Assembly: GCA_016777325.1 (NCBI GenBank)
Contig: JADHRQ010000002.1
Span: 1 to 64,000, forward strand
DNA from: Flavobacteriales bacterium
Lineage (GTDB): Bacteria; Bacteroidota; Bacteroidia; Flavobacteriales; Flavobacteriaceae
Direction: 5' to 3'
Length of the DNA: 64,000 nt
The translations under genes and the position numbers were made by a program. The notes beneath the pieces are model-generated. The model was not told where the DNA came from, searched no databases, and saw nothing but the letters and a program-made list of their open reading frames with translations. This document shows, in pieces, positions 9,236 through 18,813 of the stretch (the first letter of the stretch is position 1; every line of letters begins with the position of its first letter).

Positions 9236-10369
9236 TATTCTTTTAATTAATGACTTTACAAAGACAATAACATTAACTGAAAGAAAAATAGAAAGCTCTT
9301 CAGCAAATGAAGTTTTTTCATCAAGAAATTTAAAGATTTTAATGGGATCATTATTTTTAAACAGATCCGAAAAAACTTTAGATCCTTTTCCTTTAGAGTC
9401 AATTAATACATCTAAAAATAAAAGGTCATAGTACCAAAACCTGTTTTTATGATTAATTTTTGAAAGAGGTTTATCTTTTTTTAAATAACTAATAATTAAA
9501 TCAATTTTATCTATGGAGTTTTTTATAGTATACCCAGTACTTGGTTTACTCCATCCTCCAGCAGTTCCTATTTTAAAAAAACTATCAGTATTTTTTTTAA
9601 AAAAAGGATAACAGGTCATGGGAATTACTCCTTTTTCTTTTTCTAAAACCTTAAAATCAAAGATTTTATTAATCTTCAGATAATTTTTAATTTCAGTTTC
9701 ATATTCATGATCTTCAATAGTGGAACTTGAGAAAAGAGTGTATTCAACTAAAGCTTTATTTTTCGAAAATGGTAAAATATACATGAATCTAATTTCATTT
9801 TGTTGATCAACACTAAAATCCATAAATGTAATTTTATTATCATCAAAACATTGATCTTTAGTTTCAATTGTCCACCCAATAAAGTGTTGTTTAAGTAATG
9901 GATATTTTTTGAAATCCAATTTTTGATCATCATATATACTCGAAAAAATAACAGATGACTGAAAATTTCCATCATCTGTCTTTACTAATTTATTTTCTTG
10001 ATCAATACTTTTAATATTTGAATTTAGATATGTAAAATTTGAAGCCTTTGAAATTTTTTTACCTATGTGGGAATAAAATTTGCTTGATTTTATCATTTTA
10101 TATTTAAATGGTTCTAAAAGAAATGAATTATGAAAGCTTGAGTCTTTGAATTCTGCATATTCCCATTCTTTAAAAACTAATTCATCTAGTAAACTTTTTT
10201 TATTTTCCCAAAACCCAAAAGTTCTGTCATTTTTATTTTTTTTATCCTTTTCAATTATTAAAATTTTCTTATCATTAAAGAAATCATCATTTATCATCGA
10301 GTTTGACAATAATAGTCCAGAAGCACCTGCTCCACAAATTATATAATCATATTTTTCCTTTGAAATCAT
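9218..10369 (-). CDS. crtY: Lycopene cyclase (CrtY-type flavoprotein)
   Basis: Closes the end rings of lycopene to beta-carotene. The N-terminal dinucleotide-binding motif is CGAGASGLLLSN (about residues 12-23), then the family-typical NDRTFGFWE (about 47-55), where lycopene cyclases carry a conserved DxxxxFxFWE-like segment, and a later GTAGGWSKPSTGYTI that fits the conserved FAD-proximal glycine/threonine stretch. Length 383 is normal. It is the only carotenoid-specific gene in the window; crtB, crtI, crtZ and blh are not here. In many marine flavobacteria beta-carotene is the retinal precursor for proteorhodopsin, but nothing here shows a rhodopsin. Confidence 0.85.
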   Translation of the reverse strand: MISKEKYDYIICGAGASGLLLSNSMINDDFFNDKKILIIEKDKKNKNDRTFGFWENKKSLLDELVFKEWEYAEFKDSSFHNSFLLEPFKYKMIKSSKFYSHIGKKISKASNFTYLNSNIKSIDQENKLVKTDDGNFQSSVIFSSIYDDQKLDFKKYPLLKQHFIGWTIETKDQCFDDNKITFMDFSVDQQNEIRFMYILPFSKNKALVEYTLFSSSTIEDHEYETEIKNYLKINKIFDFKVLEKEKGVIPMTCYPFFKKNTDSFFKIGTAGGWSKPSTGYTIKNSIDKIDLIISYLKKDKPLSKINHKNRFWYYDLLFLDVLIDSKGKGSKVFSDLFKNNDPIKIFKFLDEKTSFAEELSIFLSVNVIVFVKSLIKRISNFSI

Positions 10370-10423
10370 TTGATTTTATTGACCTTTTGATTATTTTCGT
10401 TGACTGGTTTACAAGATACAAAT

Positions 10424-11239
10424 ATGGAGCAAATTATTGAATACTTTTCTGGACTAAACCCAATACAAGGAGCTCTTTACGCAACTTTATTTACATGGGG
10501 AGTTACAGCCCTAGGAGCATCAACAGTATTCCTTTTTAAATCAATGAGTCGAATGGCACTAGATGGTATGTTAGGATTTACAGGTGGAGTTATGGTGGCT
10601 GCAAGTTTTTGGAGTTTATTATCTCCTGCGATAGAGATGAGTGCTGGAGAAGGTTTTGTTAAAGTAATGCCCACAGCAATTGGATTTGGATTGGGTGCAT
10701 TATTTATTTTTGCAATTGATAAAGTTTTACCACACATTCATATAAATTTTAAAGAATCGGAGGGAATAAAAACTCCATGGAGAAGAACAACACTTTTAAC
10801 TTTAGCTATAACTCTTCATAATATACCTGAAGGACTTGCTGTTGGAGTTTTATTTGGTGGAGTAGCAGCGGGCATACCAGAAGCCTCTATTGCTGGAGCT
10901 GTTGTTTTAGCTTTTGGAATTGGTCTTCAAAATTTTCCAGAAGGAATAGCTGTTGCTATGCCTTTAAGAAGATCTGGAGTTAGTAAATTTAAGAGTTTTT
11001 GGTATGGACAATTATCTGCAATTGTTGAACCAATAGCAGGTGTTATAGGGGCATTAGCTGTAACATTTTTTACTCCTTTATTGCCATATGCTCTTGCTTT
11101 TGCAGCAGGTGCAATGATTTTTGTTGTTGTTGAAGAGGTTATTCCTGAAACACAGCAAGATAAACATACTGACATAGCTACATTAGGATTTATAGGAGGA
11201 TTTATAATTATGATGATTCTTGATGTTGCTTTAGGTTAA
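10424..11239 (+). CDS. ZIP-family divalent metal transporter
   Basis: Imports zinc or other divalent metals across the inner membrane. I start it at the ATG 10424 (MEQIIEYFSGLNPIQGAL) rather than the track's TTG at 10400. There are about eight hydrophobic segments. The metal-site motifs are HNIPEGLAVGV (about residue 132 on) and QNFPEGIAVAM (about 168 on), which are typical of the ZupT/GufA branch, and a cytoplasmic-loop LPHIHINF supplies extra histidines. The length of 271 from this start is typical. The stop lies one base from the convergent thiL stop. Confidence 0.9.
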   Translation: MEQIIEYFSGLNPIQGALYATLFTWGVTALGASTVFLFKSMSRMALDGMLGFTGGVMVAASFWSLLSPAIEMSAGEGFVKVMPTAIGFGLGALFIFAIDKVLPHIHINFKESEGIKTPWRRTTLLTLAITLHNIPEGLAVGVLFGGVAAGIPEASIAGAVVLAFGIGLQNFPEGIAVAMPLRRSGVSKFKSFWYGQLSAIVEPIAGVIGALAVTFFTPLLPYALAFAAGAMIFVVVEEVIPETQQDKHTDIATLGFIGGFIIMMILDVALG

Positions 11240-11240
11240 T

Positions 11241-12287
11241 TTATTGGTTAAAAGAATCCCAACCTGAGCTATTGATGTTTATTTTTTGACCAAGGCTAGT
11301 TATCATACAATTGTCATCTTTCTTTTTTACAGAGGAACCAATAATAGTTAACTGTTCACAGTTACTTATTTTCTTTTCATGTCGTTTTGAAACAGTAAAT
11401 AAAACCTCGTAGTCTTCACCTCCATTAAGATAAGCAACTGAGTAGCTTAGTTTAAACTCATCACAAGCTTTTTTTGTTTCTTCTGATATAGGTATTTTAT
11501 CCTCATATATGTGAAAAGAAAACCCTGAAGAATTAGATAAATGACTTATCTCAGTTGAGAGACCATCACTAATATCAATCATTGAAGTTGGAGTAATTTT
11601 AAGCTCTTCTAAAAGATTTACGATATCAATTCTTGCCTCTGGTTTCAACTGTCTTTGAATGCAATAAGTATAGCTACTTAAGTCAGGCTGAGAATTAGGA
11701 TTAACTTCAAATACTTTTTTTTCTCTTTCAAGAATTTGAAGACCCATATAAGCTGCACCTAAATCACCAGATACAACAAGCAGATCATCTTCTTTTACAC
11801 CTTTTCTTTGTGTTATTTTTTTACTATCAGTATTTCCAATACAAGTAACAGAAATCATTAATCCTTTATTTGATGAAGTTGTGTCTCCTCCAATTAAGTC
11901 AACATTATAATATGAACAAGCTAATCTAATACCTTCATATATTTCCTCAAGAGCCCTTACTTTAAATCTATTAGAAACTGCAATTGAAACCAAAATATGA
12001 GATGGTTTGATATTCATAGAAATAATATCAGAAATATTAACTACAACACTTTTATAACCTAGATGTTTAAGTGGGACATATGACAAGTCAAAATGAACTC
12101 CTTCAACTAAGATATCTTGAGATATTGCAAGTTTGGTTTTTTCAAATTTTAAAATAGCTGCATCATCTCCAATATCTAAAATTGTTGAATCATTTTTAAT
12201 CTTAAATGATTTTGTTATTCTATTAATTAGATCTACTTCACTTATGCTTTGTAGATCACTTTCATCTTGATATTTATTCTCGTTCAT
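11241..12287 (-). CDS. thiL: Thiamine-monophosphate kinase
   Basis: Phosphorylates thiamine monophosphate to the active cofactor thiamine diphosphate. AIR-synthase-like fold; the diagnostic stretches are LDIGDDAAIL (about residues 38-47), VSIAVSNRF with HILVS before it, GGDTTSS (about 133-139), GDLGAAYMGLQIL, MIDISDGLSTEI and the C-terminal GGEDYEVLFTV. Length 348 is standard. It sits alone between the ZIP gene and the suf operon; in the flavobacterial orders I know, thiL often borders suf genes. Confidence 0.94.
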   Translation of the reverse strand: MNENKYQDESDLQSISEVDLINRITKSFKIKNDSTILDIGDDAAILKFEKTKLAISQDILVEGVHFDLSYVPLKHLGYKSVVVNISDIISMNIKPSHILVSIAVSNRFKVRALEEIYEGIRLACSYYNVDLIGGDTTSSNKGLMISVTCIGNTDSKKITQRKGVKEDDLLVVSGDLGAAYMGLQILEREKKVFEVNPNSQPDLSSYTYCIQRQLKPEARIDIVNLLEELKITPTSMIDISDGLSTEISHLSNSSGFSFHIYEDKIPISEETKKACDEFKLSYSVAYLNGGEDYEVLFTVSKRHEKKISNCEQLTIIGSSVKKKDDNCMITSLGQKININSSGWDSFNQ

Positions 12288-12391
12288 ACATTAAAAGTAA
12301 CTTAATTGATCTATTATTTTAACTAATACATCATAACATAATTATAGATTTATTAACAGCTATTATTGTTTAAAAAAGCCTGATTTATATG

Positions 12392-12399
12392 TATATTTG
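12392..12399 (+). promoter_or_regulatory. Candidate -7 box of the suf operon
   Basis: TATATTTG fits TAnnTTTG and lies 26 bases before the sufB ATG in a 138-base spacer. A TTG at 12366-12368 could be the -33 element, though the spacing is slightly long. It is the only good match in this spacer and would serve sufB to sufT. Confidence 0.5.
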
Positions 12400-12425
12400 C
12401 AAAAAGTTATTAAGGCTTAATTCTT

Positions 12426-13871
12426 ATGGCATATACCGAAGACGAATTAAAAAAAGAACTTGAAACCAAGGAGTACGAATATGGTTTTTACACAGACATA
12501 GATTCTGAAACATTTCCTGTAGGCTTGAATGAAGATGTTGTTAAAGCAATTTCTAAGAAAAAAAATGAACCAAAATGGATGACAGATTGGCGATTAGACG
12601 CTTTTTCATCCTGGAAATCAATGAATGAACCTGAGTGGTCAAATCTTCATTACAAAAAACCAAATTTTCAGGATATTTCTTATTATTCTGCGCCAAAGAA
12701 AAAGCCAAATCTAAATTCTCTTGATGAAGTTGATCCTGAATTATTAAAGACATTTAACAAATTAGGAATTTCTTTGAAAGAGCAAAAAAAATTAAGTGGA
12801 GTGGCTATGGATGTTGTTATTGATTCAGTATCAGTTGCTACTACATTCAAAGATACACTAGAGGAAAAGGGAATCATTTTTTGTTCTATTTCAGATGCAA
12901 TTCAAAATCACCCTGAATTAGTAAGAAAACACTTAGGAACTGTTGTTCCAAAAAAAGACAACTATTATGCTGCTCTAAATTCTGCTGTATTTTCAGACGG
13001 ATCATTTTGTTATATCCCTAAAGGGGTCAGATGTCCAATGGAATTATCAACTTATTTTAGAATTAATCAAGCAGGGACTGGTCAGTTTGAGAGAACCCTT
13101 GTTATAGCTGATGAGTCTAGTTATGTTAGTTATCTTGAGGGCTGTACTGCTCCATCTAGAGATGAAAATCAACTTCATGCTGCAGTTGTTGAACTTATAG
13201 CTCTTGATGATGCAGAGATTAAATATTCAACAGTTCAAAATTGGTTTCCAGGTGATAAAAATGGAAAAGGTGGGGTGTTTAACTTTGTTACTAAAAGAGG
13301 AATTTGCCATAATAGATCTAAAATATCATGGACTCAGGTTGAGACAGGGTCTGCTGTAACATGGAAATATCCATCATGTATTTTGAAAGGAAATAATTCT
13401 ATTGGAGAGTTTTATTCAATAGCTGTAACTAATAATTTCCAACAAGCTGATACAGGCACCAAGATGATTCATGTTGGTAAAAATACCAAGAGTACTATTA
13501 TTTCAAAAGGTGTATCTGCTGGGAGATCTCAAAATAGCTACAGAGGTCTTGTTCAAATTTCACCACTTGCAAAAAATGCTAGAAATTTCTCTCAGTGTGA
13601 TTCATTACTTATGGGAAATGATTGCGGTGCTCATACCTTCCCATATATTGAAGTTCAAAATAAAACAGCACAAATTGAGCACGAAGCAACAACAAGTAAA
13701 ATCGGTGAAGATCAAATTTTTTATTGTAATCAAAGAGGTATTGACACAGAAAAGGCTATAGCTTTAATTGTTAATGGGTTTAGTAAAGAAGTGCTTAACA
13801 AGTTACCTATGGAATTTGCAGTAGAAGCTCAAAAATTGCTTGAAATATCTCTTGAGGGATCAGTAGGATAA
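12426..13871 (+). CDS. sufB: Fe-S cluster assembly scaffold subunit SufB
   Basis: Scaffold subunit of the SufBC2D complex that builds Fe-S clusters. The family stretches are clear: [16 protein letters not shown] near the N-terminus, [20 protein letters not shown] (about 190-210), [20 protein letters not shown], and the C-terminal [20 protein letters not shown], which holds the Cys and His thought to bind the nascent cluster. Length 481 is typical. It is the first gene of the operon with sufC 10 bases downstream. No A-type carrier gene precedes it. Confidence 0.97.
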   Translation: MAYTEDELKKELETKEYEYGFYTDIDSETFPVGLNEDVVKAISKKKNEPKWMTDWRLDAFSSWKSMNEPEWSNLHYKKPNFQDISYYSAPKKKPNLNSLDEVDPELLKTFNKLGISLKEQKKLSGVAMDVVIDSVSVATTFKDTLEEKGIIFCSISDAIQNHPELVRKHLGTVVPKKDNYYAALNSAVFSDGSFCYIPKGVRCPMELSTYFRINQAGTGQFERTLVIADESSYVSYLEGCTAPSRDENQLHAAVVELIALDDAEIKYSTVQNWFPGDKNGKGGVFNFVTKRGICHNRSKISWTQVETGSAVTWKYPSCILKGNNSIGEFYSIAVTNNFQQADTGTKMIHVGKNTKSTIISKGVSAGRSQNSYRGLVQISPLAKNARNFSQCDSLLMGNDCGAHTFPYIEVQNKTAQIEHEATTSKIGEDQIFYCNQRGIDTEKAIALIVNGFSKEVLNKLPMEFAVEAQKLLEISLEGSVG

Positions 13872-13881
13872 AATTTTATAT

Positions 13882-14631
13882 ATGTTAGAAATCAATAATT
13901 TACATTGTCAAATAGAAGATAAACCCATACTTAAGGGAATAAATTTAAAAATAAATAAAGGTGAGATACATGCCATAATGGGTCCAAATGGATCTGGTAA
14001 AAGCACACTAGCTAACGTAATATCAGGACATGAAGATTATGAAATTACAAAGGGTAATATTTATTTTAAGGATCAAGAGATAAACGAACTTAGTCCAGAG
14101 GAAAGAGCTCATGCAGGAGTATTTTTGTCTTTTCAATATCCAGTTGAAATTCCAGGCGTAACTGTTACTAATTTTATTAAAACAGCAATTAACGAATCAA
14201 GAAAATCTAAAGGGCAAGAAGAGATGCCTTCAAGCGAAATGTTAAAAAAAATAAGAGAAAAAGCGTCGCTTCTAGAGATTGATTCTAATTTCTTATCTAG
14301 ATCATTAAACCAAGGTTTTTCTGGTGGAGAGAAAAAAAGAAATGAAATATTTCAAATGGCGATGATGGAACCAGAACTAGCAGTTTTAGATGAAACAGAT
14401 TCAGGTTTAGATATAGATGCTCTAAAAATTGTAGCTAATGGAGTGATAAAATGTAGTAATGAAAATAACTCGGTTTTAGTTATAACTCATTATCAAAGAC
14501 TACTTGATTATATAGTCCCAGACTTTGTTCATATTATTATGGACGGAAAAGTTGTTAAGTCTGGAGATAAAGATCTTGCAAAAAAAATTGAGGATATAGG
14601 ATATGATTGGTTAAAAAAAGATAATTCCTAA
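13882..14631 (+). CDS. sufC: Fe-S cluster assembly ATPase SufC
   Basis: ABC-type ATPase that drives the SufBCD scaffold. It has Walker A GPNGSGKST (about residues 34-42), the SufC-specific Q-loop region FLSFQYPVEIPG, the signature FSGGEKKRNEI (about 149-159) and Walker B AVLDETDSGLDID with the H-loop VITHYQRLL. It carries no membrane partner, as expected for SufC. Length 249 is normal. It is followed one base later by sufD. Confidence 0.97.
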   Translation: MLEINNLHCQIEDKPILKGINLKINKGEIHAIMGPNGSGKSTLANVISGHEDYEITKGNIYFKDQEINELSPEERAHAGVFLSFQYPVEIPGVTVTNFIKTAINESRKSKGQEEMPSSEMLKKIREKASLLEIDSNFLSRSLNQGFSGGEKKRNEIFQMAMMEPELAVLDETDSGLDIDALKIVANGVIKCSNENNSVLVITHYQRLLDYIVPDFVHIIMDGKVVKSGDKDLAKKIEDIGYDWLKKDNS

Positions 14632-14632
14632 A

Positions 14633-15949
14633 ATGAAATTTCAAGAAAAACTATTAGACTCATTTATTGCCTTTGAACAGGATATAGATTTGTTAAGCCC
14701 TATCCATATTGATAGAAAAAATGCATTAAAACGCTTTGAGAAACAAGGGTTTCCATCTAAGAAAGATGAATCATGGAAGTACACATCACTAAAATCAATT
14801 ATTCAAAAAAACTATAATCTCTCTTCAAAATCTGATAAATCAGTTGAATTAAGAGATGTAAAAGAATATTTCTTAAATGATCTTGATTCTTTTAAAATTG
14901 TTTTTGTAGATGGAATTTATAGTCCTTTTTTATCTAAAACTACTCATGATGGAATGGATATATGTGTTCTTTCTGCTGCTCTATCTAAAGATAAGTACAA
15001 GAGTACATTAAAAAAATATTTTAATCAGATAGTGCCAAAAGATCAAAGTTTAGCCTCATTAAACACCTCATACACCAAAGAAGGTGCATATATTTATATT
15101 CCAAAAGGTGCATGTCCAGAAGACCCGGTTCAAATAATGCATATTTCTACAGGTAATCAAGAATCTATTTGGCTTCAGCCAAGAAACCTTATAATTGCTG
15201 ATAAAAATGCAAAAGTTGAAATTATTGAAAGACACCAAAGTCTCAAAGATCACTCTGTTGTAACTAATAGTTTAACTGAGATTTATGCTGAAAAAAATTC
15301 TTTTATAGATTATTATAAAATTCAAAATGATTTAAATTCTGCTACTCTCATTGATAATACTTTTATTAGTCAACAAAGAGATAGCAATGTTAGCGTCCAC
15401 ACCTTTTCTTTTGGAGGAAAACTTACTAGGAACAATTTGAATTTCTATCAAAAAGGAGAGAATATACAGTCCACATTGAAAGGAATTACTATTCTTGAAT
15501 CAAATCAACATGTTGATCACAATACTTTAGTCAATCACGAGCAACCAAATTGTGAAAGTCATCAAGATTATAAAGGAATTTTTTCAGACAGATCAGTGGG
15601 TGTTTTTAATGGTAAAATTATGGTTGAAAAGATTGCTCAAAAGACGAATGCTTTTCAACAAAACAATAATATCTTGATAGATAATAATTCAAAAGTCAAT
15701 ACGAAACCTCAACTTGAAATTTTTGCTGATGATGTAAAATGTTCTCATGGATGTACTGTTGGTCAGCTTGATAAGGAGGCGTTATTCTATTTAAAAACAA
15801 GAGGTATTCCTGAAAAAGAGGCAAAGGCACTATTAACTTATGCATTTGCTAATAATATTTTAGAAAGTGTCAAGACACCTAATCTTAAAAGAAGAATTAA
15901 TTCACTAATTGCTAAAAAACTAGGAGTAAATCTTGGTTTTGATCTATAG
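14633..15949 (+). CDS. sufD: Fe-S cluster assembly subunit SufD
   Basis: Partner of SufB in the SUF scaffold. The N-terminal helical part has FEKQGFPSKKDESWKYTSL (about 33-51), typical of SufD. The beta-helix core includes YIYIPKGACPEDPVQIMH, and the C-terminal stretch is DDVKCSHGCTVGQLDKEALFYLKTRG (about 360-386), with the conserved Cys-His region that interfaces with SufB. Length 438 is usual. It abuts sufS with no spacer (TAG then ATG). Confidence 0.96.
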   Translation: MKFQEKLLDSFIAFEQDIDLLSPIHIDRKNALKRFEKQGFPSKKDESWKYTSLKSIIQKNYNLSSKSDKSVELRDVKEYFLNDLDSFKIVFVDGIYSPFLSKTTHDGMDICVLSAALSKDKYKSTLKKYFNQIVPKDQSLASLNTSYTKEGAYIYIPKGACPEDPVQIMHISTGNQESIWLQPRNLIIADKNAKVEIIERHQSLKDHSVVTNSLTEIYAEKNSFIDYYKIQNDLNSATLIDNTFISQQRDSNVSVHTFSFGGKLTRNNLNFYQKGENIQSTLKGITILESNQHVDHNTLVNHEQPNCESHQDYKGIFSDRSVGVFNGKIMVEKIAQKTNAFQQNNNILIDNNSKVNTKPQLEIFADDVKCSHGCTVGQLDKEALFYLKTRGIPEKEAKALLTYAFANNILESVKTPNLKRRINSLIAKKLGVNLGFDL

Positions 15950-17164
15950 ATGCTAGATGTATATAAAATAAGAGAAGACTTTCCTATTCTTAGTAAGAAA
16001 ATAAACGATACTGATTTAATTTATTTTGATAATGCAGCTACATCTCAAACTCCTAATCAGGTAATAGATGTAATTTCTGATTATTATAAAAATTATAATT
16101 CTAATATTCATAGAGGATTACACTCATTAAGTGTAGATGCTACAAATAAATATGAAGAAACTAGACTAAAAGTTAAAGAACATTTTGGAATAACTCATAA
16201 TCATGAAATAATATTTACTTCAGGAACAACACATGGAATTAATATCATTTCATCTGGATTAGAAAAAATGATTTCTTCAAAAGATGAGTTAATTATTTCA
16301 GAGATGGAACATCATTCAAATATAGTTCCATGGCAAATGTTATGTGAAAAGACAGGAGCAAAATTAAAAGTTATACCAATTAATGAAAATGGAACTTTGA
16401 AAATTGATGAATATAAATCTTTACTAACACCAAATGTAAAATTTGTATTTATAAGTCATGTCTCTAATACTCTAGGAATACTAAATCCAATTAAAGAAAT
16501 AATTGATCTTGCACATAAAAACAAGAGTAAAGTTTTAATTGACGGAGCTCAAGGAGCAGCTCACTTTAAGATTAACTTATCTGAGTTGGATGTTGATTTT
16601 TATGTGGCTTCTGCTCATAAATTATGTGGTCCTACTGGCGTCGGATTTCTTTACGGTAAATCAGATTTACTTAACTCACTTCCACCTTATCAAGGTGGTG
16701 GTGAAATGATATCGAATGTTACATTCGATAAAACAGAGTATGCAGATCTACCTCATAAATTCGAAGCAGGAACTCCTAATATTGCAGGAGTTATTGCATT
16801 TGGAGCTGCGCTTGATTATATGAATTCTATAGGCTTTGAAAATATTGATGCTTATGAAAAAACATTGTTAGATTATGCTACTGAAAACTTGAGAAAAATT
16901 GATAACATCAAAATTTATGGTGATGTGGATGAAAAGATATCGGTTATATCTTTTAATATTGCAGATCATCATCCTTCTGATATAGGTTCAATTTTAGATC
17001 AGTTTGGTATAGCTGTCAGAACAGGACAACATTGTACCCAACCAATTATGGACCATTTTAAAATACCTGGAACAGTTAGAGCATCTTTTTCATTCTATAA
17101 TACAAAAAGTGAAATAGATTTATTTATTGATGCAGTTAAAAAGGCTGTAAAGATGTTAGGATAA
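15950..17164 (+). CDS. sufS: Cysteine desulfurase SufS
   Basis: PLP enzyme that takes sulfur from cysteine and passes it to SufE. The motifs are YFDNAATSQTP near the N-terminus, the substrate loop MEHHSNIVPWQ, the PLP lysine in VASAHKLCGPTGVGFLYG (near residue 226) and the persulfide Cys in RTGQHCTQP near the C-terminus, in the type II context. Length 404 is typical for SufS/CsdA. Its position between sufD and sufE settles the assignment. Confidence 0.97.
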   Translation: MLDVYKIREDFPILSKKINDTDLIYFDNAATSQTPNQVIDVISDYYKNYNSNIHRGLHSLSVDATNKYEETRLKVKEHFGITHNHEIIFTSGTTHGINIISSGLEKMISSKDELIISEMEHHSNIVPWQMLCEKTGAKLKVIPINENGTLKIDEYKSLLTPNVKFVFISHVSNTLGILNPIKEIIDLAHKNKSKVLIDGAQGAAHFKINLSELDVDFYVASAHKLCGPTGVGFLYGKSDLLNSLPPYQGGGEMISNVTFDKTEYADLPHKFEAGTPNIAGVIAFGAALDYMNSIGFENIDAYEKTLLDYATENLRKIDNIKIYGDVDEKISVISFNIADHHPSDIGSILDQFGIAVRTGQHCTQPIMDHFKIPGTVRASFSFYNTKSEIDLFIDAVKKAVKMLG

Positions 17165-17180
17165 TTGATTAATTTTAGGT

Positions 17181-17603
17181 GTGAAAAGTATTCAGGAAAA
17201 ACAAAATCAAATAATTGATGAATTTAATTTCTTTCAAGATTGGACTGAAAAGTATCAATATCTAATAGATTTAGGTAAAAGTCTTCCTGACTTTGATCAA
17301 AATAATAAAATAGATTCTAATCTTATTGATGGATGTCAAAGTAAAGTTTGGCTTAATTCTTCTTTTAATGATAACATAGTTATATTTGAAGCTGACAGTG
17401 ATGCTATAATTTCAAAAGGGATTATTTCTCTTTTGATTAGAGTTTTTTCAGGCCATAACCCAAAAGATATTTTGGAAGCGAATATTGATTTTATAGAAAA
17501 AATAGGATTAAATAGTCACTTATCTCAAACAAGAGCTAATGGACTGCTTTCAATGATAAAACAAATAAAAATTTATGCTTTAGCATATCAAGTAAAAAAG
17601 TAA
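17181..17603 (+). CDS. sufE: Sulfur acceptor SufE
   Basis: Accepts persulfide sulfur from SufS and activates it. The acceptor Cys is in LIDGCQSKVWL (Cys about 52). The N-terminal IIDEFNFFQDWTEKYQYLIDLGKSLP is the conserved SufE start, so the GTG at 17181 is the right initiator; no ATG is available before this conserved region. AGG lies a few bases upstream. Length 140 is normal. It lies 16 bases after sufS and 2 before the DUF59 gene. Confidence 0.95.
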   Translation: MKSIQEKQNQIIDEFNFFQDWTEKYQYLIDLGKSLPDFDQNNKIDSNLIDGCQSKVWLNSSFNDNIVIFEADSDAIISKGIISLLIRVFSGHNPKDILEANIDFIEKIGLNSHLSQTRANGLLSMIKQIKIYALAYQVKK

Positions 17604-17605
17604 AA

Positions 17606-17932
17606 ATGACAAATAATAAAAATAATACTGAAGATTTAGGAGAAAAAATTGTTAAGGAACTAAAATCAATTTTTGACCCTGAAATTCCTGTTGATATTTA
17701 TGAGTTAGGATTAATCTATGATGTTTTTGTTAATGAAGATAATGAAGTAAAGATCCTAATGACTCTTACAACACCAAATTGCCCTGTTGCAGAAACTCTT
17801 CCTCAAGAGGTAGAAGAAAAGATTAAATCCTTAGATGAAGTTAAAACTGCTGAAGTTGAGATTACATTTGATCCTCCTTGGACAAAAGACCTTATGAGTG
17901 AAGAAGCTAAATTAGAACTAGGATTTCTGTAA
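17606..17932 (+). CDS. sufT: DUF59/MIP18-family Fe-S assembly protein (SufT-like)
   Basis: Small accessory factor for Fe-S cluster maturation. The 108 residues are almost only the MIP18 domain: LKSIFDPEIPVDIYELGLIYD (about 17-37), TLTTPNCPVAETLP with the conserved Cys, and FDPPWTKDLMSEEAKLELG at the end. Its place after sufE is the usual one in Bacteroidota suf operons. The symbol rests on context; paralogues of the family also serve phenylacetate oxygenation, which does not fit here. Confidence 0.88.
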   Translation: MTNNKNNTEDLGEKIVKELKSIFDPEIPVDIYELGLIYDVFVNEDNEVKILMTLTTPNCPVAETLPQEVEEKIKSLDEVKTAEVEITFDPPWTKDLMSEEAKLELGFL

Positions 17933-17939
17933 CCAATTA

Positions 17940-18812
17940 ATGAGATATTTTGTTCTTATTCTTATTTCTTCGATAAATCTCTATTCTCAGGAGATAGTTG
18001 AAAAAGATTCTCTTTGGACAACTAGAGGAAATATTGCAGTCTTATTAAATCAAACAGGATTTAGTGATTGGATAGGGGGTGGTACAAATAACTTTTCAGG
18101 TACTTTGAAATTTGATTACGAATGGGAATATAAAGATAAAGGATGGGACTGGTTGACTAATGTTGAGTCAGCATTTGGACTTGCTAAATATAAGAATGCT
18201 CCTTTTGCAAGAAAAATCGATGATAGAATTTTAGTTCAATCAATTATAGGTAAAGAATTTTCAAGAAATTTATCTTTTTCTGCTTTTTTCAACTTCACAT
18301 CACAAATTGGAAATGGATTTAAATACAAAAAAGATTCTGAAAATAATGAAATTAGAGAACTGACAACTAGAATCTTTTCTCCTGCATATTTTCAATTAGG
18401 TTCAGGGTTTTTATGGAAAAAAGATGAAAGATTATGGGTAAATTACTCTCCTCTTGCTACAAGATTAATTTTAGTGAGTAAAAATTTTACATCTAGTTTG
18501 CCTGAAAATGAAACATACTTTGGAGTTACTCAAAATAAATCTTCAAGATATGAGCTTGGCTCAAACTTAACCTTTCATTCCGAAGGAGCTATTTCTGAAA
18601 ATGTAAACTATAAGCAAGATTTAAAGCTATTTTCTAATTATCTAGAAGATCCATCCAACATTGACCTTGATTATTTAGTACAAATAGAAATTGATGTAAA
18701 TCCATTACTTTCAACACAGTTAATATTCCAATTGATTTATGATGATAATGCTGTTGCTAGACTTCAGGTAAGAGAAGTATTTGGAGTGGGTGTTCAACTA
18801 AAATTAAATTAG
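17940..18812 (+). CDS. DUF3078 family protein, probably outer membrane
   Basis: Function unknown. It has a signal peptide (MRYFVLILISSINLYSQ), then about 270 residues of alternating beta strands with many aromatic residues (WIGGGTNNFSGTLKFDYEWEY, LFSNYLEDPSNIDLDY) and a C-terminal strand ending in LKLN, which looks like an outer-membrane beta-barrel. DUF3078 genes commonly follow suf genes in flavobacteria; the reason is not known to me. In some genomes a DUF2480 gene lies just before it, but here it follows the DUF59 gene directly by 7 bases. Confidence 0.8.
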   Translation: MRYFVLILISSINLYSQEIVEKDSLWTTRGNIAVLLNQTGFSDWIGGGTNNFSGTLKFDYEWEYKDKGWDWLTNVESAFGLAKYKNAPFARKIDDRILVQSIIGKEFSRNLSFSAFFNFTSQIGNGFKYKKDSENNEIRELTTRIFSPAYFQLGSGFLWKKDERLWVNYSPLATRLILVSKNFTSSLPENETYFGVTQNKSSRYELGSNLTFHSEGAISENVNYKQDLKLFSNYLEDPSNIDLDYLVQIEIDVNPLLSTQLIFQLIYDDNAVARLQVREVFGVGVQLKLN

Positions 18813-18813
18813 T

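Noticed and set aside
12376-12418. AAGCCT...AGGCTT inverted repeat around the suf -7 box
   Set aside because: Only 6-base arms with a loop of over 30 bases; likely chance.
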